Positions 25,730 to 39,400 of a stretch of DNA of 64,000 bases are shown in pieces. Both the position numbers and the translations under genes were made by a program. The notes below the pieces were generated by a model. The model was not told the origin of the DNA. It did no database searches and saw nothing but the letters and a program-made list of their open reading frames with translations. This stretch comes from Mimachlamys varia (taxonomy: Eukaryota > Mollusca > Bivalvia > Pectinida > Pectinidae): contig OX392532.1 in the NCBI GenBank assembly GCA_947623455.1, positions 27,874,792-27,938,791 on the forward strand. The letters run 5' to 3'. The number at the start of each line of letters is the position of its first letter. The first letter of the stretch is position 1.

Positions 25730-26125
25730 CACATAGCAACATATGGTGTTTATATGTCACACGTAGCAACATATGGTGTTTATATGCCGCACGTAGCAAC
25801 ATATGGTGTTTATATGTCACACGTAGCAACATGGTGTTTATATGTCACACGTAGCAACATATGGTGTTTATATGTCACATGTAGCAACATATGGTGTTTA
25901 TATGTCTCACGAAGCAACATATGGTGTTTATATGTCTCACATAGCAACATATGGTGTTTATATGTCTCACATAGCATCATATGGTGTTTATGTGTCTCAC
26001 ATAGCAACATATGGTGTTTATATGTCTCACGTAGCAACGTATGGTGTTTATATGTCTCATGTAGCAACATATGGTGTTTATGTCTCACGTAGCAATGTAT
26101 GGTGTTTATATGTCATCAGCTTTTA
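25730..26125. repeat. Tandem array, 30-bp unit (13 copies)
   Basis: Unit ACGTAGCAACATATGGTGTT, TATATGTCTC. The period is divisible by three, so it gives open frames on both strands, which are not genes. Lies just beyond the probable end of the KSR transcript. Confidence 0.95.
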
Positions 26126-26284
26126 CTAAAAAGTAACAAATCTGTTATAAACACGGACATATGCTATTGAGTTATCATATCAGTGATGACATAACACATG
26201 ATGTCCCTGAATTATTACAGTAGACATGATGTGTTGATATAATCTGTTAGCTTGTTCATCCAATTCTAAGGTTAGAATAGTGCA

Positions 26285-27261
26285 TTTATATTTATTATAG
26301 CCATGGTACACCACTGTTGGTAAACATCGCAGTGTCTGTTTGGGAGGTCAAAGTGGCATGAGGTCAGGTCGACTGCTGTTGGGACGGGGTACGTGTCAAT
26401 GCATGTGAAACAAGTGGGAAACGTTAATTTTAATGTGTTTTTAATCAAATATTTTTTGTTTATGGTTCAGGATTACAGAGGGCTAATCTAATTTTCCAAA
26501 TGATGATCCAGTAAACGCCGTGGAACTGAAAGAACGCATATTGTTGTTATATGTAAAAATACGGAAAATTAATGAAAAGTGATGACCGTCAAAGGCCATG
26601 CCCATATTTAGGTGTTGAGTTTATATGATAAATGCTTTATGCTCGGTTAAACAAAGTAAATTAGAATCATAATGAAATTTATAGGGTGAAAGAGTTATCT
26701 GTAAAATTTAGTTATGCGCTAAAATTAGTACGTTCACAGTATGTCAACTTGTAACCATATAAAACAGTGTTAACAGGTATCAAAATAAATCATGTTGATA
26801 CAATGAAAATACACATGTGTACTACAACATGTCACAGAATGTGTTAACATGAATGTGGACACAACATCTATGAAAGAACTGTTAACATAATGTACTGATG
26901 TTGACATAATGTGTAGACACTGAGACCTATGTAGCAGGTCGGGAGGATCTAGTGCCACTCCGTCACGGGAATGCCCTCCGGGAGGTCACAGACGCGGGGT
27001 CAGGTGACCCCTATCACATGATTATGATGGATCCTACACCAGGATCCAGGTAATGATATAAAGGTCGCGACCTGTGAAGGCTACGACCACTCTGGGCCGT
27101 CACTAGGCCGACACAGGTGACACAGGGGAGACAACTTTTGTCTGTGGCGTTCCATCTCTGGACGAGAGGTATCCCGGTCACAGTTGTCTGTGCCCTGTTG
27201 GGTCCATATAGGGATGATTTTGTATAACGTATGATTGAGAGAAAGACATGTAGAGCACGCT
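26285..27261 (-). other. KSR: Probable KSR 3' UTR
   Basis: Downstream of the KSR stop, GC-richer than its surroundings from about 26930. A reverse-strand AATAAA (TTTATT at 26291-26296) about 970 bases past the stop is the best candidate polyadenylation signal seen. Small inverted repeats such as GGATCCTACACCAGGATCC occur at about 27030. Confidence 0.45.
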
Positions 27262-27420
27262 TCATGTTGAGAACACTGGGTCTGCACTGCGGGACAGGTG
27301 AATTGGATGCGAGGGGCTTCGGTCCAGGCGCTTTTTGGGAAGGCGCTCCATCAACTTCAACAGCCGACTAAAGTCTGGTCGCTCCTGTCTATCATAAGCC
27401 CAGCATGTCATCAGCACATC
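27262..27420 (-). CDS. KSR: KSR last coding exon
   Basis: Acceptor gctgttgtag. Encodes DVLMTCWAYDRQERPDFSRL, then LMERLPKKRLDRSPSHP, and a TGA stop at 27262-27264. Carries the conserved CW and RP of the kinase end. Confidence 0.94.
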   Translation of the reverse strand, partial: DVLMTCWAYDRQERPDFSRLLKLMERLPKKRLDRSPSHPIHLSRSADPVFST

Positions 27421-30400
27421 CTACAACAGCAATAAGGCATGGTAAGACAAAGTATTTTATCAGCAGTAATTAGCCCACAGATCACCTAAAAATTTGTTCC
27501 AAAGGGGGCACTTTAAAGTAAGAGGCAAGAATTACAGTTTTCTCAACTATCGTTGAGGGCGAGACAAAAATAGTTAAAATACTAGTAACGAGTGTAATGC
27601 ATTCAAGTATACATTCCACGATACAGAAATTCCACATTTTCACCAAATAAATGCAGGAATCAAAGATATATATTTTCAGTGCAGTAGGCTCCACTACCCA
27701 TGCTACATCATTGATTGAGGTTTTGTTGGGCTTGCTTTGCCAAAAAAAAATAAGCGGACAATTCCACTTTTACAGTATGTGTATAATGAACTAATTTCCT
27801 AGGTCCCAAGAGATTTGTTATAAATATGTTTCACTGTAATCCTGTTATTGATAAACATTTTTGACAAAGACCTTTTTTTCACATTTTTTAAAAATTAATC
27901 CTTATTTTTTTTTCCAATGGGATGGCACAGGAATCATTTTTGGGCAGGATTTGGGGATTTTTACCCATATTTTTCCTGAAAATCTCACTGAAAATTCAAA
28001 ATTGTATTATTTTAAATAGAAAAAATAGATATTTTGCTGATCCCATAAAATCCCTAAAATTTTCCCGGTAGGTTTTAAGAGTCAGAATTATACCTGGGAT
28101 GGAGAACTGGTGACTTACTTTCACATCCTTGGAGGCTCCTATACAGACAAGGGCGGGCTTCAGCCCGTGACCCACTTGCCAGATGATTGACTCGGGGGCG
28201 TAGTGTTTGAATGGCCACTCCCCACATATCAGCTCATACCACACCGTCCTGTAATTACCAAACTCTGTATCAATCTCTGTAAATGTTTGGTGACAGAAAT
28301 GTAAATCAAATTTTGAGCCATGGCTTCTTACAGTATGCTTGTTTTTCAGTGACAATTGCAAACTTTATTTTTTTTGCAATAGGTATGAAACAAGTTATAT
28401 TAACTTAATATATTAATCACTCTTGTCGGCCCGGATGTTAGCGGGAGTCTTAACGTTGGAGGCAGTACTTGGAGAAAACACCCTTACATCTTTTCACGTC
28501 CGATCGGGGAATCAAATCCCAGGCGCCTTAGTGCAAGGCAACTGCACGATCCTTTGTGCCACACGAACACAGATAAAGAACATGCAGTGACAACTTTCTA
28601 CAAATAGGGTCCTAAACTCACGTTATTTCACTCAAGTTCAGCAATAATTGGGCTCTATATACACTGCCATCCAAAAGTTCTGATACATCTTTTCTGCAAA
28701 TGCTTTGAAATTGAGCAAAACCTAATTTTGAAGTATGTATTACTATTAATATTTTTATGTTATGATTAACTGCTTATGATGTTTTGTTATTTTTCAACTA
28801 CATGTATATAGGTTTTGATACAATTAAAATCAAATCCTCGAAATGTAATTTTGCAAATGAAAGAAAAATAGTTTTTATTCATTTTTTAACATTAACAAGA
28901 ATAGACCCCTCCCTTGACCCTCCCTGCATTATTTCCAGGACTTAGGTATTTTTGAAATAAAATGCCAATTGTCACTGATAAGTGGACAAGCTTTAGCAAA
29001 TTTTTGTTGGCTTATGGCTTAATATGTACACAACGTTTGTAACAAAACTTTGGATGGTGGTGTATATATACTAGAAATTAAAGTTCTGTTTTATTTCATT
29101 GTTTCACAGTCTCAATATCTGTTTGTGAAGTTCCTGTAACATTTGTATACTTCTACTTATTACTTAACAATACACTTGAACTTACCCAAATGCATACACA
29201 TCTGACTTTTCTGAAAAGGGAAGGTCTTTATTGTTTCCCCCTGCGTACAGCCGCTTAATGATTTCCGGACAGAGATACACCAGCCAGCCGGGCGAGATGT
29301 TCAGCCATTCTCCTTTCCTGAGGAGTCAGAAAGAAATCATAAATTTCTGATGTACCATCGAGTTATACAAACACTATTTTCTAAAATCACAAGCCTTGTT
29401 TTAACCTGTTTGTTAATCCCTTCACCCCTAAAGTCACATTTGAACCGTTCCAAATTAATAACTGGACGAGTCTAATTCAAATATGCAGGAGTGAATGAGT
29501 TAACACATTCAACACCCCTGAAAATTCATAATGTACTATTTTAACTTTTGAATTGGAAGAGTCCAAATGTGTCTACAGGGGTGAATGAGTCCAGTAAATA
29601 TATTGCTGTGTTTTGACTGAAAAATTCACATCATTTCAACTCAATGAGTTATCCAAGTACCGGTATTAGTTAAGAGATAAAATGTTTGGAGAGTGAAATT
29701 TGGCCGTGATACACAAAATACTTCAAATTATGCGGGGTCTTTGAGTCATACATTTGAGATAACGAGATTCAACTGTGTATCTGCTGATTCATACTCAAAA
29801 ACCATTTCAACAGCACAGGCTTGTGAAATTAAGCCAACTAGGTTGTACATTTGCTGTACTGATAGTTACAGGTTCACTGATCTAGAAATGGTGAATGCAA
29901 ACATACAGCAAAAAATGTTCTGCTACGAGGCAACAGGGGTAATCAATGTCACATCGAAGTAGCCTCCATGTTGACTTTAAAAAGAGTTCAGCAAGCTCAA
30001 CAAAATGTATTTGGTGGAAAATATTTGAAATTTTCACCAGCTAAAAGCCCCTAGCATAAAACAAGTAGCACTGTACAACCCCTTGGCAGGTTATTAATCA
30101 ATAGTATCTACATTAATACAACATTCTTGATAAAACATATTGATATTAATACAATATCTTTTGCTGCCAACATCATAAAGCCAATAAATCTCAAAGAGAC
30201 TGATTTCTTTATTTCTTTATTCTTTTTCTCTTGGTAGCTCTCTTGATATGCATGTACAGTATAACCATTCTAAACCAGAAGTCTTTGGGATAATAAATTT
30301 GGCTGGCTTACACATGTACAGATATCCAGTTTGCAGAGATAGAATATAATTATATGTTAAATTGGAAATGCCAGGATCAAACAGTAAGGCCGAAACAGAC

Positions 30401-33400
30401 AGGGTTTCAGATTAGACAGGTGCCAGTTTAGACAAGTTTCACTGTACATGTGAAAACCTAACTGAACAGCAGTGGCACTCCGGGTTATACTCTCCATGTA
30501 ATTCAGTTATACAAATCAAAACATACGATATCATATCAAAGTTTTACTTTCTACATAATGTATGTATTAAAGGCCCAATATACGTAACTTTTGGAATTTT
30601 TTCGTGATTCTGAAAAATTTTGAAAAAAAAATCCAGTTGATAACCATGCAAAAATAAGCCTAAAACGAAGTAAACCTGAACGTTAACTAACAAGAAACTC
30701 TTGACAGAAAAATCTATAAAATCAAAAGAACTGAAAATAATTCAGGTGGGGCCCACTTCAACAACAAGCCGAAGTAAGTAGACAGTTCAAAATGGACGCG
30801 TGCTTACAAATACTGAGTATCAACTGCTGCTGTACCGGTAACGGTGCAAGAATTCATCTTGAGTATTGCTGATATCAGCTTATCTTAACAAAATCTATAA
30901 ATATAATAAGTTATTAGGCTTGATTTTCGCTTCAAGTTTTACCGAAAGTTACGTATATTGGGCCTTTAAACATGTCACTATGTTTAAGACAGACTAGTCT
31001 CCTTGCCAAGCTATGACTGAGTGGCCAGTGAATTGTACTTTTTACCTGTACAACAATGTGACGAAAATGTATTTTGTTATATCACTCGACCAAGCATTTC
31101 ACCTATAACTGATATCAGTGATCAACAGTGATAAATCTATGTGCACATCATGAGTCCTGTACTCATATAATTTCGAAAGGACCCATTGAATTTCTTGGAA
31201 TGGTTCAATTTAACATTGTGGGACCCCTTGTTTTTACAATACAAATGAAAAGGCCCCAGAAAAATAATTGAAGATTGATCAATGGATCAATCTACAATTC
31301 ATTTTCATAATTCTCTTTCCATTGTATTGCTAAAAACAATGGATCTCATAATGCTAAATTTAAGTATTTCCAGATAATCTTAGTACTGGACTTGGGGACT
31401 CATGCGCAAATTTATCACTGAATATATACTACATCATGTTATTGAAACGTTGTAACACATTTAGGTAATCCATTGTACCTACATTATGAAGAAAGTAAAA
31501 TTTTGATATAACACACCACACAGTTTCATATTTCTAGACTGATGAATGTTATTGAAGAAATCATAACATATATGTTCCAAATTCCATACTTTTTTTATAA
31601 TCTAGCCTATTAGGGTTGATAATGTACAAGCTGAAAACACTGAACATTCTGATAAGCAAGCCGATAGAGAGATACAGGAATACATATTTATATATCAGGT
31701 ATATACATGTTCTTGCAACCTCATAATATTTATTTTAATGTCAATCAATGACAATTTAGGATAGAACTGCAATTTCATATCATGTTTACTGGAGTCAATA
31801 TAATTTGAGGAAGTATCTGCATTCTAATTATACCGGTAGGCGGTAAATGTTCCTGTAAGCAAACCAATGGAGAATGAGGATATCCCTGCGATCTAATTGA
31901 TAGTGAATACTGTAGGTACATGCGAAACTTAGAATTCCATCCCGTCATACTATGGACAATCTGATAAACACACATGCATATTCAACGATACTGAATTTAA
32001 CAGTTCAGAAGGCAAATAGTATACAGATGAAATATATACATGATCTAACATATTTTAGGCTGAAGTCCTTAGTCAAGAATTTGTGTCACCCAAGAAAACT
32101 ATTTTTTTTGCTTCCTTATACAGTAGACTCCACTTAGTACCACTCCTCATTTGTCAGAGGGTAACATGATATAACAGGAATGTGACATTTAAAGAAAACA
32201 TTTTCTTACGTACCAGTAATTGACCCTGAGTATTGATACTACTGCAGGTCCACCTACAGAAACCTTGTTACAAATTTTACTTCCTCAAATAATAGAGGTT
32301 ATTCATCTTATTGAAGTATTTCTAGTATTTCTAGTAAGTCATAAACCCCTCGGCATTGACAATGATTAAAAGGTCTTACCTTTTAACAAACTTTCTTATA
32401 ACGACATTTCCCAAAGTTTTGTGGTAAAAAATCGGCCAGTTAACAGCTATATCCACAAGCAAGATCATAAAAGTTGAAAAAGTATGGAAACCCCTGATGA
32501 ATCCAAGATTCAAACTGTATTTTCTGCTGCTGGAAAAAGTAATTATCAATCCGCTGCATCCTTTTTTATATTTTTTCCATCTTTAACCCTTTCAACCTAC
32601 ACTTTTTTACAGTATTATTCTGTGTCTCCGGTGACATCTTGATATACTTTTGTTCTATCGTTCGGCCCTGTTAGATTTTAATTTTTTTTTAATTTTTTTA
32701 TTTTTCTGGAAAGCTTTACATGATTTTTTGTACTAATTGGCAGATACCGAGATAGCTATATCGTTCGGCCCTGTAAGATTTTTTTTTTTTTTTTAATTTT
32801 TCTGGAAAGTTTTACATGATTTTTTGTACCAAATCCTATAAGTTTTTGTACCAATTGGCAGATACTGAGATATGCATATGGAATAAATAGTTCTGATGCA
32901 GTCACCAGAGTTCACATCAAGCCAAATAACAGATACAAACAGGCATACACAGACACTAGAAGCCCACAGGATAGCTACAAATACTCCTGCCAGCAGAGTC
33001 CACTATACATCCTCACACAAACCTGTGGCTAGCAAATTCCTGACAGTATGAAGGCTGTTCAGAAAGTTCACGCACAGACCTATTTACAACAAAAGTTCCA
33101 GCTAAATGTCGCAAAATCAGTGTCATGTACAAGTTTTAATATGAAATCACAACAGTTTTGATGTTCTTTTTGAATAAGTAGATTTATTAGGACAGTTTTT
33201 AGATAAAATCACAACAGTTTTGATGTATTTTTTTTCTCTCAAATAAGTTGATTTATTTTATAAAAGTAGTTTAGATCCCCAAAGGTTTGCTGTTTGCTAC
33301 CGTTGTGAAGGAAATGGCCCTGAGAGAAGATTTAAATGCAGATAATCAACTTTTTTTTTTTCAATAAGTAGTTTTATTTTGTGAAAGTTTGCATGCAGTA

Positions 33401-36400
33401 ATTTGAATCCCTGGATTAAGCAGTTTGCTACCACGGTCAAGGAAATGGCCCTGACTGAAGATTTTAAAGCTGATAAGCATCCACACCCTAAATAAAGTCT
33501 TATAACTGATACCAATTTTTTCAAAACTATAATCAGAAATTGTCAACTCCTAAACATTACAATATATATAACTCTGTCAAATGTCAGTGACCAGACAATT
33601 CAAGAGTTGTAGCACTTCATCTTTAGCTAATAAGCTATGAGACATAGACCCTATCAGCAATCCCCACCCATGGCTCCTAACATAGACCCCTATCAGCCCC
33701 CCCCCCCCCCCCCCCCGGCTCCTGACATACACCCCTATCAGCAGCCCCCCTCCCCCTGGATCCTAACAAAGACCTGCACCCACCCTCCCCTGGCTCCTGA
33801 CATTGACCCGTATCAGCCTCCCCCCCACCCCCGGCTCCTGACACGACCTGTATCAGCACCCCCCCCCCACCCCCCTGGCTCCTGACATACACCCCTATCA
33901 GCAGCCCCCCCCTTCCCCCGGATCCTGACAAACACCCATATCAGCACCCCCACACCCCCTCCCCTGGCTCCTGACATAGACCCCTATCAACCCCCCATCC
34001 CCTCCTCAATCCCCTTACCCGAAAAGTAAATCTATTGAGACTCTAAAGAGCAACAGTGACCTTAGTATTGACCATGAACCCTGAAATATAAAATCATCTG
34101 AGGTATTCTCATAAGTAACGTTTGAACTTCAATGAAGTAGGTAGAGTTGTGACCACAGGACAGGCAAGGGAAGCAAAAACAGACAAACTGTTTTACATAC
34201 AAATAAAATCAAATCCCAAACCTATCAATTACTGTAGCCTGAGGCGTTTAAAAAGATTTTACACAAAATATTCGACATAGAATAATCAAAATGGAATGGG
34301 CACAAAAGAGGTCAGGGGTTTCGCCAGGCATTTTGAGAATGGGATTTTGTCCTAAAACTGGAAAAATTGGTCAACATTTCACTGCAAATTGAGAAAATGG
34401 GGAAAATTTAAACTTTCAGTTTTCACAAATTATAATCTTAAAGACTGAAACACCCCTATTAAATAATACATTGTGCATTTAAAATGTTAGATTTTGCATT
34501 GTCAACTAAAAACAAGATGAAAAAAAAAAATCAGCTCATTCAATCTTAAAGGGCATTGGGGAAGATAAACTGCTTCTAATTTCGTAGTTCAAGTTGTACT
34601 GACCCTAAAAATGCCTGGCAAAAGCCCTGTATGTTGACTGTGGATGAAAGTGGACAACTGTACCCACAAAATTTACATCACAGCTATAACATGGCGGTCG
34701 TTTCTATGGTATAAATGTTCTGTATAGGGCTGTTACTATGACAAAACTGACCTGTTCCCGTGACAAAGCCGAGAAATGTTGAACAATCCGAAATCTGATA
34801 TCACAACTTTGCCATTTTCCAGGAATATATTCTTTGATTTCAAGTCCTTATGGAAGATCCCTCTTGCGTGTAGGAATCCCATCCCTTGTAATATCTGGGA
34901 TGCAATAATTATTGTCCTGTTCATCTGGAACTTCTCCTTGCGGACATAATTGAACAGAGTCTGACCACTACAGTAACTGGAAATGAAAACAAACATTTAG
35001 GATCAATAGCCTGGTAAAATTTGACAAGTGCACAGAAAAAATAATTGATAACTTATTAATGCGAATATAATTAGTGAATAATCTTATAAGTGAGCATGTT
35101 CAGAGGACGAGAAAAATATATGGAATTATTGGAAGCTCAAGTCATTATTCATAGAAAATAAATATTTAAGTTCCTGATATTCAGGTACCTAACTGACCCT
35201 ATAGTATTTACCTCTGACCATTAGGCAATACTAATTTGTTCTTTTGTTCTTAAGAAAACAATAAATCAAATTAGTATGGCCTAACAGTATATTATATCTG
35301 CCAGAAAATCAATGGATCCCTAACATGGATTGCCCCAGGGTAATATTAATATTTTTATCTAAATTTCATTAAAAGTTGAATAGCTTTAGTCAGATTGCTT
35401 TCTATGCATTTTTCCTTTATTAGATTTGTTTATTTATTTCTAAATTGAAATATAAATGTGTGAAAAAAGATAACGACATGACTTTGCTTAAAATGTAAGA
35501 CACAATTTGTACGAATATTTGATGTAGTAGGTGGCAAAATAGGCAAAAGGCGCAATTAATGCATAGCATGTATAAAATTTTGCCCAATGAACAATTACTT
35601 GTCATATCAATATTTATCAGTTCGGTCGAATCTAGTTATCTTGAACTCGTATAACTTGAAAACCCTGTTTAATTCGAAGTATTTTCCTGGTCCTGGTCAA
35701 GCCTTACGCTAAAACATTTCATATTCACCATAACTCAAATACTCGGATAACTCTAACATTTCCCCTGGTCCGGTTGACCTCGAAATAACAAAGTTTGACG
35801 GCTAATGTTGATGTAACATGTAGTCCATACCTAGTTATAATAGCTGGAGGCTTCATACACGCTCCAGCAAATAAAATAAGGTTATCGTGTCGCTTGTTGA
35901 TCAGCATAGCCACCTGTAACAGAACCACACAAACAGGTTCAGTAAAATATCATCAGACATAAAGTGAATTATAAAATTTTTTATCTCATATTAAGTATGT
36001 CATAAAAACAACCAGGTTATACTGTAAAAGCCAATATTTTTGCATGTGGAATTTTTGTTAAGTCAGCCTCCAAACTGTTTGCAGTGTGGAAATTTTCGCA
36101 CTGTCAGTCCATGTAATACTAATATAAACTGTAGATTGTACGTAGTGCTGAATATGTTCGCGTGTGGATATATATATTCGCTGAGATTTAATGTCAGTGA
36201 AATAAGCGAAAATTTCCACACCACAAACAATTCCACTTTTTCAGTATCCTATTTCTTTTTGTTCGTGGAGTGAAAATTTTCCACTTTTTTCGCTTGCATT
36301 GAATCTCTGGAAATATATCCACATGTGAACATATTTAACACTTCTCAAACTGTGCAATGTCGAATAGTATTAGATACAAAACAGCACGACTGACAACACA

Positions 36401-39400
36401 AAAATGTTGATGCCGTAAACAGTTTGGAAGTTGACCTAGCCAAAATTTCCACTTGCGAAAATATCAACTGTTACAGTGGATGTTTTGTGTAAACACCATT
36501 TTTTATTGTTTTTTTTTTTTTGATTTCATTTGAAATCTTCAACCATGAATTCATAGATCCACAGAGTAATGACAAGTTTGACATCAAACAATTCTTTATA
36601 TGTGTGGATACTTGCAGTGATCAGTCTACAATTCATTTCCATTAGACCATTTTGACTGTATTGGCCAACACAATACATCCATTAACGTTAAAGAACTTCC
36701 AGAAAATCTTGAGTCCCATAAAAATTCTATGAATATAAGACTCGGGACTCGCATATAGATTGATCACTGTACTTATGATCCACAAATTCATGTATCAAGA
36801 AATGTTAAGTATGTTTTTTTTTTGAATATTATGGAATTTGTTCCCCATAAAGATATCCAATTTCACAGTTATATTGAAAACATCTTAAAACATCAGAATG
36901 TTTCACTATGGAGTGGTAAAACGTTACATACCTCTTGTTTGAATTCCGACATTTGCGCCTGTGTGTCCATATCAGAATCTATATTTAACATCTTAATGGC
37001 TACATCCCCGTGCCACAGGCCCCTGGAACGTGGAAATTACTTCAATCACATATACACACAAACTCTGTTCGTAATTTACATATCAAAGAGATGATGTCCT
37101 CTTTCGGAGCAAAAAAAAATTAAAAAAAAAAAAAAAAATTGAGTTCTTTTTGATATTCTACCAACATAAAATGGAATTTCTTCGAACTCCTTTAAAACAA
37201 TATATTACAAATCAATAAAAGAACTGTTTAATGAAGCAACTTAATGTCGGATGGAGGTTAATATAATGGTCAACATTTAATAGTCAATCATTCTGATATT
37301 TGACCTGCAAGGATTCAATCACAACTCTTTCCAAACAAATCCAAGAATTTTTTAAATCGAGTGCAAGGTATCACAACTGGACCTTAAATTTTTTTTAACA
37401 AATTTTCAATAGGTGGAAGTTTCATAGAAAAACTACATCTATAATACATTTCAACTCTCAGGAAAGTTTTAAATACATCTTACATCTGGCGTTTGCGTAC
37501 CGTGGGCCAGAATCGATATTAATCTTTGTTTCCTCTAATAGAAGTTTATTCAGAGGTTTTGACCAATCAGATTGCATGGTCGTTTCTCGTGATACTCTGT
37601 AAGATCCTTTTACCGTGACCATGACCAGTATATTTCTGTAGGCATGCCGCCGATGTCATCTCTTTATAGTAGGACCTTATATTTTAATCACAATCGACAC
37701 AATTATATCACATTGACAGGTTTTGTAGACAGGCGATGCTACAAATCAAATGGGATAACCTGGCTGGATGTCCTGGCTGGATGTAGTCATGGATGAAACT
37801 ATCAATATGATCGGTTACTATTTTAGTACGAAACGAGAGTTTCCATTGATTCTGGCCCACGGTATGCAAACGCCAGAGAAGTGTACCGTGGGTTTCCGAC
37901 AATGCTGTTTCTTAAGACTTACTATACACAGCACCCATGAGGGTCCCTCACACTTACCTATATACAGCACCAAAGGACCCAGTCCCTATGAGGTCCCCTA
38001 ACTTCACCTCCTCAAATGGAATTATCCAGTCTTTTAATGTAACTGATAACTGAAAAAGAAAAAAGATTACCATAGAATACAAAATTCAGTGTCGGAACAG
38101 ATTTCATCAAGTGGTTAACATTGTTGCTTTCTACACATTTGGACTTAAAACCTTAAGTCAGCAAAGTGCAATAGCACAGGGAAAACACATTCCTATCGAG
38201 TGCCCTGACCAGGAATCGAACCCGGGTCTTCGGTGTGATAATCTACAGCTATACCAACTGAGTCAAAGAAGCATGCTCCGTCACCTGAGTGACAGAGACT
38301 GTATTTATCACTATGTACAAGTAACACTGGACCACTCGTGTTACAGAAGCATGTTTTATTGAGTGAAGTACTTTTCTCCTGCACATACCACAAGTGTCCA
38401 AAGGGAAATATAAAATAGAATGAGTTTTCAAATGATTTGACACTTTGGGCAAAAAAGATTCAAATGTAAATAAATGATCTGTTTGAATAAGCTATAATAT
38501 CATAATTTGTACACATTTGCACATGTGAATGATAGGTCTTCTGGTATCGGCAGTTATACACAAGGGCATCTTAGTTGTAGACCTTGTCTATCATTTAAAT
38601 GTAAATTGAATAGGGAAAAATTGTGGTGATATACGCCAATAAAGTATTCCCCAAGTTTAAAAATAAAATTCAGATGTACGTTCCTATTTCATAATTTGAT
38701 TCCAATTTGTCCAAACTTGCTCTGATAATTCAAACTCATATTTATTTTGACAGACAACAATTTCGTTCCAATTCGAACAAGATTGACAACACCTGGTATT
38801 TATTTAATTTGTTCAAACTGACAAAAGGTTTACCGTACTGTTGGAAAAAACACACCACTATTACATTTACAGCACGTGCAAACATAAACCCATGCAGATG
38901 CACAGGTGGACTACAGTTAGCACCAGCCAGGTCAGCTCTTGTAAATGTCTTACATTATATGGATTCACCTGTATTTGTATTTAATGCAATGATTGATTTT
39001 AAGAATTGTATATTATATTTATTCCAGGGAGACAATTATGATGCTATATCAGATGTTGTACAAGAAAATATATATAAGTATATGGAGGCCAATGGCTATT
39101 ATAACTGTGACGTAAATGGTGACCAAAAGGGTCCTACACTTTTTATCATTCTGTGACCTAGTCGGTCTTATATACTTACGCTATTTTGTCTATTCCAGCT
39201 GTGACCTGAATAAACGGGTCTTATACTTACGCTATTTTGTCTATTCCAGCTGTGACCTAACGGGTCATCTTGGCTGTCCATGGAGTCCACCCTGTCCAGC
39301 AGAGTTTTGTCCGATGTGTTACTCTACAGTGAGAAAACATATTGTATATGACAGCTGCATATAGTCAAATTAGAAGACAGAGGGTCTTGTGGTCAGATAA

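Noticed and set aside
25754..26129. Open frames on both strands (HVATYGVYMS repeats)
   Set aside because: 30-bp tandem repeat read through; no other coding evidence.
33637..33931. Pro-rich and Gly-rich open frames
   Set aside because: C-rich repeat with long homopolymers; no coding signal.
34961..34976. Alternative acceptor (gttactgtag) for the KSR catalytic-loop exon
   Set aside because: Would delete three residues that align with SLCKG of mammalian KSR; the upstream catttccag acceptor fits better.
38195..38285. Possible tRNA gene on the minus strand
   Set aside because: B box is good but the acceptor stem ends do not pair; most likely a SINE head or pseudogene.
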